This document shows positions 21,169 to 33,638 of a stretch of 64,000 nt of DNA, one piece after another; the stretch's first letter is position 1, and each line of letters opens with the position of its first letter. The notes under the pieces were generated by a model that worked only from the letters and a program-made list of their open reading frames with translations, was not told where the DNA came from and made no database searches. The DNA is from Wolfiporia cocos (Eukaryota > Basidiomycota > Agaricomycetes > Polyporales > Phaeolaceae): positions 28,616-92,615 of the forward strand of contig JACCLO010000045.1 in NCBI GenBank assembly GCA_029448655.1. The letters are read 5' to 3'. The position numbers were made by a program, and so were the translations under genes.

Positions 21169-24100
21169 TTACCCCCGCTTTAGGTTTCATCGTCCCTGAT
21201 GAAAACTATTCTCATTATGTACGTCCCAAGAGCGGTATAACGCGTGATGACGAAGTGTCAAATGCCGTTATGGTGCGCTTTCATTTTGTTAATTGAACAG
21301 GGAATAAATGGGAGTTTCAGGACTTGGGATTGGAGCCTGAGGAGTGGAAGGCGATTTTTGTCTCCTTATTGATTGTAACGCGTGATAGCGAAGTGCTAAA
21401 TGCCGTTACTAGCGATTATCAACGCGTGATGACCGAAAGGTCAAATGCCGTGGTTAGGGAGATAGTCGTGTTACTCGAGTGTATTGTCATTATGCACGCG
21501 GGATCCTAGAAGGAGGGGCTCTCCTGTTATCGCTGAAGGTGTTCTAGTTGCTTTTCGCGACCTTTGTCGGATGTTGCTTTTGCTTATGACGTTACTCGTA
21601 GTAGAAGGCGATATGAAAGGGTCATCATATAGTGCCTTTGAGTCTACTTGTAATCTGTATCTCCAATAGCTTGCCAAGCGTATTAGAGGGTTGCATGTGG
21701 TCGTTGTACGTGTTTCGGATAGCATTGTGCGAAATACCTTAGAGAGAGGGCTTCACTGTTAGCTCTGTAGATTTTCTATTGTCTCTTCGAGCCCTTTGTG
21801 CGGTATATGTGGCTTATGCGTAGTACCCATTGAGTGTGACATTGCGGTGCTTTTTCGATGTCTATTGCCTAGCGGTGTTTGGGTTTGCTAGTTCCTTCGT
21901 TCGCGTGGCGGGTGTCTTAGGCTTTGTGCTTGTACAGGGGTAATCCTACTTTGTACGACTTATGCGTTTTGAACGGTTATTAAAGGGCGTCGCCTTATGA
22001 ACGTTTATGAGGCGCCTCCCTAGTATCGCAAGTACTAAGCGTGTGACATTTGTCAATGCCATTTGTTACAGGGGTTGTGTCCCCTAGTTAGATTGCTTCT
22101 ACGTAGCGATCTCTTCGGAGTCGTAAGTTCCGGAAAAGCTGTGCCTTCGTTGTTGTATGCACTTATTTATTAACGAGTAGGCTTCTCGTGTAAAACCCCA
22201 TAGTATAAGTACTAATCATTGTGCATTATGGTCAATGCTTATGATTGTATTCCCTGATACTGTAGTGTCGTTGCCGTAGTGAGGCCTTATTGGGTAACCG
22301 TGAGAACATACATCCTTGTCAGGAGTTGTCTCGTATAGGTGTATCCCGTAAGGGCTGAAGTCCCATGGTGGCGATGACGGTAGTTTCCAATGTGCTTGTA
22401 TGTCGTTAAAGTCGTTCTTCGATTGAGTATGACATTGTAAGCGTGGGAACTGGGATGATCGTTGGGGAAGGGTATATTTCGCTATTGGATAGATAGCTAC
22501 TATATTCCTATTACAGGGTTGTCGTCCATATACGAATAGGACAGTACGAGCATGAATGAGGGTAATCGGGCCTCTTAGTGCATGTCGTTTGTTGCTTTAA
22601 TGACCGTAAGGTTCATTTGTAAGCGTGGGATAGTGGACTTGTTAAGGTCCTAGGTGCGAAATTAGGGTTTCCACCCCCTCTTTCACGTTTGATCTCCCGA
22701 TCAAACCTATCCAGATGGTTTTTGGTTTTTAAAGAGGTTAAACCGCCTCTATAACCCAAATAAGGGTGGGTGGATGTGGGCCGAAGGTATTATTGGTCAT
22801 ATATCCATATACGGCTGTAATCCAGTAGTAGTCGCTCGCATATGCGACCAGATTTTTATACTAAGGTTTTCCAAGCCCTAGTTTGTCGGAATCGAAGGGT
22901 TTCCTAGGCCCATATTCGATGTAGTGACGAGATGTAATCCTTTCTTGGACGTAAGGATACAGATCCGGATTTATTTATTACGCGTCTCGACGGCGTAGGT
23001 TTCCGTAAACCAAGCAATTAAATGATAACCGATTGCCAAATCGGCTTGATTGTCCTAATAAGGGGGACTCCCTTGTTATCTCTGGAAGTTTTTCGAGTGC
23101 TTCTTCGAGACCCTTTTGCGGACGATCGCATTGAGTTGCTAAGGTGGTATTTTCGAATTCGGATTATTCTCCCCACAGAGAAAAGTATGAATCGAAGTGA
23201 AATCAAAAGTGAGGTAGCTAGCCTCGTGACGAATTTTGCGATTGGCGTGCGAAATTGTCGATTTCAATACAGGGGGGGAACCGGTTGGAACCGGTGTGAA
23301 TTCGGCGATTGTGCGAGAATGCCGAATGAAGTGTGATTCTAGAAGCCTTCGGCCTCCGCTACACTTCAAGGGAACGCGTATCAATAGCGTGTGTCCCTTG
23401 TTTTCCTTTCCTCTAACCCAGATTGCAAGATTCAATGAAGTAATCTTGTTGCGATCTGTTTGTACGTGGGCTGGCTGGTGGAACAGCGCTGTACCCAATT
23501 ATTTATAGACGCTTGTCAGACGTCTCTTCCAACGGATGGTAATTTCCTTGGTCAGGAATTCCATTACCAAAAGGGGTGCCCCCGTTAAGGTTCTTTGTGA
23601 CATGTGACCAAATGACAGATGCTCAATAACCCGAATCCCCTTTTCAGGAGCGAAGACCGAAGTCAAACGGGCGCCGATAGATTAAGAATCTTAATCGACT
23701 GGTACTTAGGCATTCCATAGTAATAATAGTTATAAGCATATGTTTGCCAAGCGTACGCGATCCTACGTCGAGTAAGGTACTAGTATCGTTTTCGATTGAC
23801 TTATTGTACCTAAGACGTAAAAGGTTGCTTTATATGTACATAAGCGACCTTAACCAGGCTAGATAACCTGGGAACCAGCAGGTGACGCAGGATTTCCAGA
23901 GGCGAATACAAATGCTATTGGACGGTTTCTAAGCTACTTTACAAAGTAAGTAAGCTACTAGGAGCCGCCACTAAAACTACATATTTATCTACTTATGACT
24001 GGGATACCAGGGTACCTGAAAGAGAGCTCATCATCAGCGATCAACGCTGAGTGGTCATGTCTAACACAAGAAGAACGGGGGCATGGTTAGGGGCGCCCTT

Positions 24101-25027
24101 GTCAGGACGCCGCGCGGAATTAGCCGACAGGTGTCTTCATCGAAGCGCGCGACTTCCTTCTAGAAAGAGAGTCGGTGACTGCCAGCGCTTGATAAGCTGG
24201 GTCACATGGTTGGGAATAGGATACACAGCCCATTTCCTCGTGGAGATGAGCTGGAAAGTGGTCGCAGTATTACACCGCGACCGGTCGCGCTTAGTGGTAA
24301 GGCTTGCCATCTATAGCCACCTGGGTGTCACATCAGGGCTAAAAACCATCCGTCGATCTAAGATCGCGCATTCACGAGCGCTCCACACATCAAGGATGGT
24401 GGGCAACGCCGCATGCTTCCGGTGGGGCCCCAACTCGGTTTAACCCAGGCTCGCACACCGAGCTGCCCGTAGGACTTACGCTATTGGCTACCGCGAGTGA
24501 CCTCGGCTGGTTTGGCCTTGCGAGCCGCACCACCTCACCACTTGGATTCCCCGAAGGAGATCCCAAGCGGGCCCCTTACGCCTGGGGGGCGGCTTTGGAA
24601 GATTCCCACACCCAACTAAGGGAATACGCCGAAGCGCATATCCCTATGGGGATCCTACTGGTAGTGTTGGGTCCCTGAACAGGGATTGCCAAGACAGGGG
24701 GCTGCGCGCACACAGGCAGACGGTCCCCTTTTCCCAATAGGCGGGTCTCAACCGCTGGCACCAGCAACCTTGTCAGGAAGCCGGCGCCTCTCCTTAACCC
24801 TGGAGTCCGGGTTCGCAGGACGCATGCTGCTGATTAGGCAAGCAGCGCCCCACTGGGTGGCAGCAGGCCGCTAAGCCCGCCGCCGATGTATCCCAATCCG
24901 CAACCACGGAGCATACATCCCCTTTGCAGGAGAGTAGCGGCCCCTGCGCTATCTCAGACACCTGTTGGAGGAAAAACCCAGGCGCCACCAGTTAAGGAGG
25001 CGCAGGGGGTAGGTAGTTCTATTCTTA
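21169..25027 (-). repeat. Internal region 2 of the non-coding element
   Basis: 3.86 kb. Its first ~2.8 kb tracks internal 1 closely. Its last ~1.1 kb is nearly identical to the end of internal 3, apart from single-base homopolymer differences. No coding potential recognised. Confidence 0.85.
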
Positions 25028-25990
25028 TGACACAGATGGCTCTGTGGGACTCACCAAGCCAGTATCCTGCGATGAACTAGGCGACTTAGGTGAGGAAGAG
25101 GTTATCAGACGCAGTAGGAGGTAGGAGGTTCTTCTACGGCGTACGCCGAGAAGAATAGAACTGAAGTTAAAGAGCGCTTGGCTCCTACTTATATACATTG
25201 TGTCGGGAGGGCACGTGCTACTAGCTAGCGGTTGCCTTACCGGGTTATGTGGCTTTGCCAAGTGGCGAAGCTTTATCTTATCTGATGTTTAGTTACTCTA
25301 TCTAGAATGGCCGTGGAAGGCCCTAATGGCCGACCCAATCGTAATAGAGGGATTATGTCTTATCTGTGATACTAACGCGGGCGCAGCCCGGGTATAGGTG
25401 AAGCCGGTTGCCGGATACCGTGAGGTATAATGGCGATTGGCCGTGCTTCGTTGGATGACCAAGGCGAGGCGCCGAGGTCGTTATGCCATTGGGACGGGAA
25501 GTACCGTGGCATGTGTTACAGCCCTGTCGGATGGTTACCGAGGCATGTATTGGACTTAGCGTGAGGCGAGGTCCGGTGTTTTGGGCGACGCCGTGATTGG
25601 CAGAAGCCCGGGACTTGGAGAACACCGAGGTCCGTGGGAAGCCGAGAAGGCCGACCCAATAGTACAAGGCCGCGAGGCCTGTTTGTACATGTGGACATTA
25701 TTATGCGAGCGTGCCGCGCTTCGGCCTATCATTATGATCTATGATCTATGACGTGGCTGGTCTTGCTCTGACGGGCGAGACCTGTATGACGTATGCTGTG
25801 GTGTTGCTATTGGACCGGAAGGTGCCGTAGCGTTACGTAAGCTGGTCATGTGGTTGATAAGCCCAGTTAAGAGCTTGTCGTGGTGGCAATGGAGTTAACC
25901 CGTAGATAACTTGTAGGTAGACGTATAAATCCCAGGTAAATTGCTATAATCATAGGAAAAATGCTGTAAGCCCCAGATAAATCTGTGACA
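25028..25990 (-). repeat. LTR 3 of the array, with a ~130-bp internal deletion
   Basis: 963 bp. Compared with LTR 1 it lacks the segment between two GAAGGCCG repeats (junction near 25645), consistent with deletion between short direct repeats. Both LTR ends are intact. Confidence 0.85.
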
Positions 25991-28900
25991 TTACCCCCCG
26001 CTTTAGGTTTCACCGTCCCTGGTGGAACGATTCATTCTTATGTATCCCAAGAGCGCGTGCGACGCGTGATGACGAAGTGTCAAATACCGTTGCTGTGCTG
26101 CCATACTGTAGGTGTATGCAGGGATAAGATGAGGTTTCAGGACTTTGTAGTGGAGCCTGAGCGTTGTATGGGATAGCGATTTTATTCCTTATGGTGATTT
26201 GTAACGCCGTGATAGCGAAGTGCTAAATGCCGTTACTAGCGATTATCAACGCGTGATGACCGAAAGGTTCAAATGCCGTTGTTGGGGAAGGATAGTCTTG
26301 TTATAGAGTGTAATTGTCATTGTGCACGCGGATCCTAAGAGGAAGGGCCTTTCCTGTTATCGCTGAAGGTGTTTTCTAGTGCCTTTTCGCGACCTTTGTC
26401 GGATTGTTGCTTTTGCTTATGACGTTACTCGTAGTAGAAGGCGATATGGAAATGTTCATCATATAGTGCCTTTGAGTCTACTTGTAATCTGTACTCCCAA
26501 TAGCTTGCCAAGCGTATTAGAGGGTGCATTATGTCGTGGTACGTATTTCGGATAAGCATTGTGCCGGATACTCTGTAAGAAGGGGCTCTTCTGTTAACTC
26601 TGGAGATTTTCTAGTTTCTCTTCGAGCCTTGGGCGGTTATGGTGGCTTTAATGCGGTAGTACCCGTTGAATGTAACATAGCGGTTGCTTTTTCGACGTCT
26701 ATTGCTGTATATCGGTGAATGGAGTAGCTGGTTCCTTTCATTCGAATAGCGGGTGTCTTAGGCTTTGTGCTTGTACAGGGGTAATCCTACTCTGTACGAC
26801 TTATGCGGTGGAACGGTTATTAAAGGACGTCGCCTTATGAACGTTTATGAGGCGTCGCCTCCCTAGTATCGCAAGTACTAAGCGTGAGACATTATTCAAT
26901 GCCCATTTGTTACAGGGGTTGTGTCCCCTAGTTAGATTGCTTTAATGTAGCGATCTCTTCGGAGTCGTAAGTTCCGGAATGAAGCTGTGCCTTCGTGGTT
27001 GTATGCGCTTATTTATTAACGAGTAGGCTTCTCGTGTATAACCCCATAGTAAAGGTACTAATCATTGTGCATTATGGTCAATGCTTATGATTGTATTCCC
27101 TAGACTGTAGTGTCGTTGCCGTAGTGAGGCCTTATTGGGTAACCGTGAGAACATACATCCTTATCAGGAGTGTCTCGTAAAGGTATATCCCGTAAGGGCT
27201 GAGGTCACGTTGGTGGCGATGACGGTAGTTTCCAATGTGCTTGTATGTCGTTAAAGTCGTTCTTCGATTGAGTTATGACATTGTAAGCGTGGGAAACTGG
27301 GATGATCATTGGGGAAGGATATGTTTCGCTATTGGATAGATAGCTACTATATTCCTATTACAAGGTTGTCGTCCATATACGAGTAGGACAGTACGAGCAT
27401 GAATGAGGGTAATCAGGCCTCTTAGTGCATGTCGTTTTGTTGCTTTCAAGACCGTAAGGTACTGTTGTAAGCGTGGGATAGCGGACTTTGAAGGTCCAGA
27501 ATGCGGGCTTAGGGTTCTCACCCCCTCTCCACGTTTGATCTCCCGATCAAACCTATTCGTTGGTTTTGGTTTTTAAAGAGGTTAAACCGCCTCTATAACC
27601 CAAATAAGGGTGGGTGGATGTGGGCCGAAGGTATTGTTGACATATATCCATGTACGGCTGTATCCAGGTCGCTCGCATATGCGACCAGATTTTTTATACT
27701 AAGGTTTCCCATGCCCTAGTTTGTCGATACCGAAGAGTTTCTCAGGCTCTGTTCGGTGTAGTGACGAGATGTATTCCTAATCGGGAGATAGGAAACAGAT
27801 CCGGATTTATTATTACGTGTCTCGACGACGTAGGTTTCCGTAAACCAAGCAATTGTAATGATATCCGAGTGCCAAATCGGAGTGATTGTCCTAAAAGATG
27901 GGGCTCATCTGTTACTTCGGAGGATTTTCGAGTTTCCTTTTGAAGCCTTTTGCGGACGATCGCATTTTATTGCTAGTGTGAATTTCCAAATACAGTTGTT
28001 CTCCCACAGAGAAAAGATGTCGTATTGGAGTGAAATCGTAAGTGAGATAGCTAGTCTCGTGACAATATTTGCGAGTGGCAGTGCGAATTGGTCGATTTCG
28101 ATTCGGGGGGGGGACCGGTTTGGGACCGGTGTGAATTCGGCGATGTGCGAAATGCCGAATGAAGTGTGAATTCTGAAGTCTTGACGACCTCCGCTACACT
28201 TCAAGGGAACGCGTATCAATAGCGTGGTGTCCCTTGTTTTTCCCTTCCTCTAACCCAGATTGCGAGATTCAATTAAGTAATCTATTGCGATCTGTTTGTA
28301 CATGGAACGCCGGTGAGAACGGCAGTGTTTCCAATTATTTATAGACGCTTGTCAGACGGTCTCTTCCCAAACGGATGGTAATTTCCTTGCCAGGAGATTC
28401 CATTACCGGAAGGGGTGCCCCCGTTCTAAGGTTCTTTAACGAATGAAATGACGTGACTAATGCTCAATAACCCGAATCCCCTTTTCAGGAGCAAAGACCG
28501 AAGTCAAACGGGCGCCGATGGATTATGGGTAATCCTTATCGACTTGGTAATAGGTATTTCCCACAATAATGATAGTTATAAGCATATATTTAACCATAGC
28601 GTACACGTTCCTACGTCGGGCAAGGTACTAGTATCGTTGTTCGATTAACTAAGTGTACCTAAGACGAGAAAGGTTGCCTTTTTTATGTACATAAGCGACC
28701 TTAACCAGCTAGATAACCTGGGAACCAGACGGTGACGCAGGATGTTCAAAGGCTGAATACAAATGCTATTGGGCGGTTACTAAGCTACTTTACAAGGTAA
28801 GTAAGCTACTAGGAGCCGCCACTAAAACTACATATTTATCTACTTATTGACTGGGATACCAGGGTACCTGAAAGAGAGCTCATCATCAGCGATCAACGCT

Positions 28901-29883
28901 GAGTGGTCATGTCTAACACAAGAAGAACGGGGGCATGGTTAGGGGCGCCCTTGTCAGGACGCCGCGCGGAATTTAGCCGACAGGTGTCTTCATCGAAGCG
29001 CGCGACTTCCTTCTAGAAAGAGAGTCGGTGACTGCCAGCGCTTGATAAGCTGGGTCACATGGTTGGGAATAGGATACACAGCCCATTTCCTCGTGGAGAT
29101 GAGCTGGAAAGTGGTCGCAGTATTACACCGCGACCGGTCCGCGCTTTAGTGGTAAGGCTTGCCATCTATAGCCACCTGGGTGTCACATCAGGGCTAAAAA
29201 ACCATCCGTCGATCTAAGATCGCGCATTCACGAGCGCTCCACACATCAAGGATGGTGGGCAACGCCGCATGCTTCCGGTGGGGCCCCAACTCGGTTTAAC
29301 CCAGGCTCGCACACCGAGCTGCCCGTAGGACTTACGCTATTGGCTACCGCGAGTGACCTCGGCTGGTTTGGCCTTGCGAGCCGCACCACCTCACCACTTG
29401 GATTCCCCGAAGGAGATCCCAAGCGGGCCCCTTACGCCTGGGGGGCGGCTTTGGAAGATTCCCACACCCAACTAAGGGAATACGCCGAAGCGCATATCCC
29501 TATGGGGATCCTACTGGTAGTGTTGGGTCCCTGAACAGGGATTGCCAAGACAGGGGGCTGCGCGCACACAGGCAGACGGTCCCCTTTTCCCAATAGGCGG
29601 GTCTCAACCGCTGGCACCAGCAACCTTGTCAGGAAGCCGGCGCCTCTCCTTAACCCTGGAGTCCGGGTTCGCAGGACGCATGCTGCTGATTAGGCAAGCA
29701 GCGCCCCACTGGGTGGCAGCAGGCCGCTAAGCCCGCCGCCGATGTATCCCAATCCGCAACCACGGAGCATACATCCCCTTTGCAGGAGAGTAGCGGCCCC
29801 TGCGCTATCTCAGACACCTGTTGGAGGAAAAACCCAGGCGCCACCAGTTAAGGAGGCGCAGGGGGTAGGTAGTTCTATTCTTA
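25991..29883 (-). repeat. Internal region 3 of the non-coding element
   Basis: 3.89 kb. The part to about 28800 is visibly more diverged from internals 1 and 2 than they are from each other. From about 28800 to the end it is almost identical to internal 2. The abrupt change suggests a recombination or gene-conversion boundary. The structured motifs recur at 26056-26281 and near 26328, 26563 and 27892. Confidence 0.85.
29871..29882 (-). other. Self-priming primer-binding site of the non-coding element
   Basis: On the minus strand AAGAATAGAACT lies one base after the end of LTR 4. The complement AGTTCTATTCTT is found in the same LTR at 30007-30018, 33 bases downstream of TATATAAG. Spacing to both LTR end and TATA box matches the gypsy element at 5.2 kb. 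Confidence 0.75.
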
Positions 29884-30979
29884 TGACACAGATGGCTCTG
29901 TGGGACTCACCAAGCCAGTATCCTGCGATGAACTAGGCGACTTAGGTGAGGAAGAGGTTATCAGACGCAGTAGGAGGTAGGAGGTTCTTCTACGGCGTAC
30001 GCCGAGAAGAATAGAACTGAAGTTAAAGAGCGCTTGGCTCCTACTTATATACATTGTGTCGGGAGGGCACGTGCTACTAGCTAGCGGTTGCCTTACCGGG
30101 TTATGTGGCTTTGCCAAGTGGCGAAGCTTTATCTTATCTGATGTTTAGTTACTCTATCTAGAATGGCCGTGGAAGGCCCTAATGGCCGACCCAATCGTAA
30201 TAGAGGGATTATGTCTTATCTGTGATACTAACGCGGGCGCAGCCCGGGTATAGGTGAAGCCGGTTGCCGGATACCTTGCGGCATAATGGCGATTGGCCGT
30301 GCTTCGTTGGATGACCAAGGCGAGACGCCGAGGTCGTTATGCCATTGGACGGGTAGTACCGTGGCATGTGTTACAGCCCGGTCCGGATGGTTACCGGGGC
30401 ATGTATTGGTCTTAGCCGTGAGGCGAGGACCGGTGTTTGGGCAGCGCCGTGATGGCAGAAGCCCGGGACTTGGAGAACGCCGAGTCCGTGAGATGGCCGA
30501 GAAGGCCGAGCCTATAGCGATATTGCCTTGATGCTAATATAGTGCTATTTGGCCGTGTTGCCATTATTATGCGAAGGCGTGGCGCGCCTGAGGTGCCATT
30601 GTGATCAAGGATCTTATGGCGGTGGGAAGCCGGGAAGGCCGACCCAATAGTACAAGGCCGCGAGGCACTGTTTGTACATGTGGACATTATTATGCGAGCG
30701 TGCCGCGCTCGGCCTATCATTATGATCTACGATCTATGACGTGGCTGGTCTTGCTCTGACGGGCGAGACCTTTATGACGTAGCTGTAACTATGCTATTGG
30801 ACCGGGAGTGTGCCGTAGCGTTACGTAAGCTGGTCATGTGGTTGATAAGCCCAGTTAAGAGCTTGTCGTGGTGGCAATGGGAGTTAACCCGAGATAACTT
30901 GTAGTTAGACGTATAAATCCCAGGTAAAATTGCTATAATCATAGGAAAAATGCTGTAAGCCCCAGATAAATCTGTGACA
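29884..30979 (-). repeat. LTR 4 of the array (outer, 5' LTR in element sense)
   Basis: 1096 bp, nearly identical to LTR 1. The minus-strand promoter is TATATAAG at 30044-30051, with the predicted RNA start at about 30018. Confidence 0.9.
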
Positions 30980-30984
30980 ACCCG

Positions 30985-31062
30985 GAAAAATTCGAAGTAT
31001 GGTCGGATCATCTGAACCTAACCTACTTCAAGACGGCTCAGAAGCTCACCAGGAGACAGGCA
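30985..31062 (+). pseudogene. Chromovirus Pol, middle RNase H fragment
   Basis: This 78-bp island between two insertions continues the protein in frame: [20 protein letters not shown] and then TRRQA, the usual end of gypsy RNase H. Together with the 5-bp duplications it shows both flanking blocks landed in one ancestral pol gene. Confidence 0.92.
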
Positions 31063-31067
31063 AGATG

Positions 31068-31958
31068 TGACACAGATCTAACTGTGGGACTCACCGCCTA
31101 ATCCACAAGGTGAGGGGAATAAGCAGGCAAGCAGTCAGAAGGCGCGCAGAAGAGAGGTGAAGTTCTTCTAGGGCGCGCAGCGCCTAGAAGAACAGAACTA
31201 ACGACTAAAGGCGTTAAGCCCTATCTTATATACATGCTTATACTTGATTACGTAAGTAAGGGAATGGTCCTACCCTAAACGTGTTAGTCATATGCTTGCA
31301 TAAGGCGATGGTGTCAGTATGGCACCATCCGTATATCATAATGATGCGATAAGGCATCATGCATAGGTATCTATAGTGACCATGCTAGCCAGTAATGGAC
31401 TTAGCCAGTAAGATACGAGGGATGGATCAGAAGATCCGCATACATGGTTACCGGGCCGGAGGCCTGGATCATAATGACGTCATGATTGGAAATGATGATG
31501 TCATGGAATGTACTAGACCATGGGTCTAGAATAGTGATGCCATTATTGTGTAATGATGGCGTGCTATGGATTGGACTGGGCTGTAGGCCTAGGTCCAATG
31601 GTGTCATAATTGGTAATGATGACGAAGGGGTTACATCATAGTGATGTCATAGCCAGGGGCTAGACCATATGATGTCATGATGATATCATTATTTGTAATG
31701 ATGGTATCATGGGTTAGAATAGACCATAGGTCTAGTCTTGTGACAGAGTGTCATGTAACATGTCATGCTTGATGACTAGCGTGTAAGCGCCGTGTCATAG
31801 ATGCTTAGTAGCGCGTAAGCACTCTTGGGCTTAGGTAATAACTGTTAGGTTACACCGGCATGTCGGCTTGTACTGATAAGTACAGGATAACTCGTAGGTA
31901 TGCGTAATAATACCGGATAAATGGCAATTAATTGCGGAAAAATGTCAGATCTGTGACA
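31068..31958 (-). mobile_element. Solo LTR in RNase H, TSD AGATG
   Basis: The plus-strand ends are TGACACAGATC and AGATCTGTGACA, with AGATG on both sides (31063-31067 and 31959-31963). The promoter reads on the minus strand (TATATAAG near 31225). It shares its end sequence and promoter layout with the tandem array LTRs but is diverged in the body. Confidence 0.9.
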
Positions 31959-31963
31959 AGATG

Positions 31964-33638
31964 GGCATTATATCTGTCAAGATTTAACTTCTCCATGCAC
32001 CATAAACCAGGAAAAACCATGCTTACTGCAGACCCTCTGTCCAGGAGACCAGACCATGAAGAGGGGGTGGAACTCGACAATAGGAACAATATTCTGTTGA
32101 AACCGGAATTTTTTGTTAACTTTGCGCGAGAATTAGCCATCCTTGCGTTCGAGCCCCTCCATCAGTTGGTAATCCCAGATGACGAACTCCAACGAGAAAT
32201 ACACAAAGCATTGCTAGACAACGAGGTAACCAAGGACTACAAAGGCCTATTGGAGTCAGGACCTCACGAATTCGGCAAGTCTCTCAGAGACTGGAACTAC
32301 GAGAATGGTCTACTCTTGTACCATAACAAGATCTACGTTCCCAAGGCACCAGAAGAGCTTAGAAATAAGGTCTTACAATTACACCATGACCACCCTACTG
32401 CAGGGCATATGGGGAGATGGAAGACATACAAACTCATCTCACGTAATTACTGGTGGCCAGGACTAACCAACTCGGTAAAGAAATACATACAGGAATGCGA
32501 CACATGCCAGCAAATGAAGAATCGCCCGCAAAAGCCATATGGACCCCTGATACCTAACGAAGTACCAGAAGCCCCATGGGAGATAATAACCATGGATTTC
32601 ATTATGTACCTACCCAAGTCGAAGATAGACAACAAGGTGTATGACGGAATCATGGTTGTAGTCAATTGCTTGACCAAGCGAGCATGCTTCTTCCCCATCT
32701 CCAGCAAATTCGGAACAAAGGATCCCGTAAGAGTCCTATACAGAAGGTTTTACCCAATACATGGGCTACCTAAACGTATCATTTCCGATCACGGAGTGCA
32801 GTTTGCATCCAAACTATTCGGCGAATGGTGTAAACTGCTAGGGATAGAACATGCCATGACTATGGCATATCACCCACAGGCAGATGGACAGATGGAAAGA
32901 ATGAATCAGACACTTGAACAATACCTCAGATGCTATGTAAACTCGTATTGCAAAGACAATTGGTCTCAATTCCTGCCTACGGCGGAATTTGCATACAACA
33001 ACGCAGCGTCAGAGACTACCAAGATGTCACCATTCTACGTCGAGTTGGGAAGGCACCCAAAGGCTGGGCCAGCAGATTTAGCTATTCAGGCAAAAGCAGA
33101 CCTTAATGAAATTGCAACCGATCGTTGGAACGCTCAGGAGCAAGCCAAAGCCGCAATGCAGTTAGCAGCTGACAGTATGAAGTGGTATTACAATCAATCG
33201 ATCCAGAAAGTACCCTTCAAGGTTGGAGACAAGGTTATGATAGACGTAAGGGATTACCAAACATCCGAAAGAAGTTTGGCCCCCAGGTACATCGGCCCGT
33301 TCAAAATAGTCGAACAACTGTCACCCGTGACTTTCAGACTACACATGGATGGCCAATACCGAGCCTATCACCCGGTCTTCCATGCGTCAAAGCTAACACC
33401 ATATACCGGCAAGGAAGAAGCTCCAGAACCAGATAAGTCAGGAGAATACGAAGTGGAGCAAATACTCAACCACAGATTCACACCCTCAGGAAAACTACAA
33501 TTCCTGGTGCGATGGTTAGGGTACTCCATGGGAGAAGACACATGGGAATATGAAGATGACTTCGTCAACACTAAGGAGTTGGTAGACGAATACAAGGCAG
33601 AACATGCCCTTAACGCACATACCGCTCCGCGAAGATGA
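31964..33638 (+). pseudogene. Chromovirus Pol, integrase and chromodomain
   Basis: It resumes in frame (WALYLSRFNFSMHHKPGKT), followed by the GPY-type integrase: zinc-binding HHDHPTAGHMG and CDTCQQMK (about 32385-32520), catalytic DFIMYLPKSK, SDHGVQFAS and ADGQMERMNQTLEQ. A chromodomain comes next (YEVEQILNHRF, FLVRWLGYSMGEDTWEYEDD; about 33448-33570). The TGA at 33636-33638 lies between the chromodomain and an in-frame dUTPase; related codons suggest CGA to TGA. Confidence 0.93.

Larger units (their letters stand above)
15113..30979 (-). mobile_element. Tandem array of a non-coding LTR retroelement (LTR-int-LTR-int-LTR-int-LTR)
   Basis: The whole 15,867-bp block is bounded by the 5-bp duplication ACCCG (15108-15112 and 30980-30984) inside the RNase H coding sequence. 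It consists of four LTRs at 15113, 20069, 25028 and 29884, separated by three internals of 3.86-3.89 kb, all head to tail (period 4956, 4959, 4856 bp). TATA box, primer site and polypurine tract show the element reads on the minus strand. No gag or pol motifs occur in the internals, so it is of the LARD type and must be mobilised in trans. A single TSD around four LTRs implies one insertion that later expanded by unequal LTR recombination. Confidence 0.92.
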
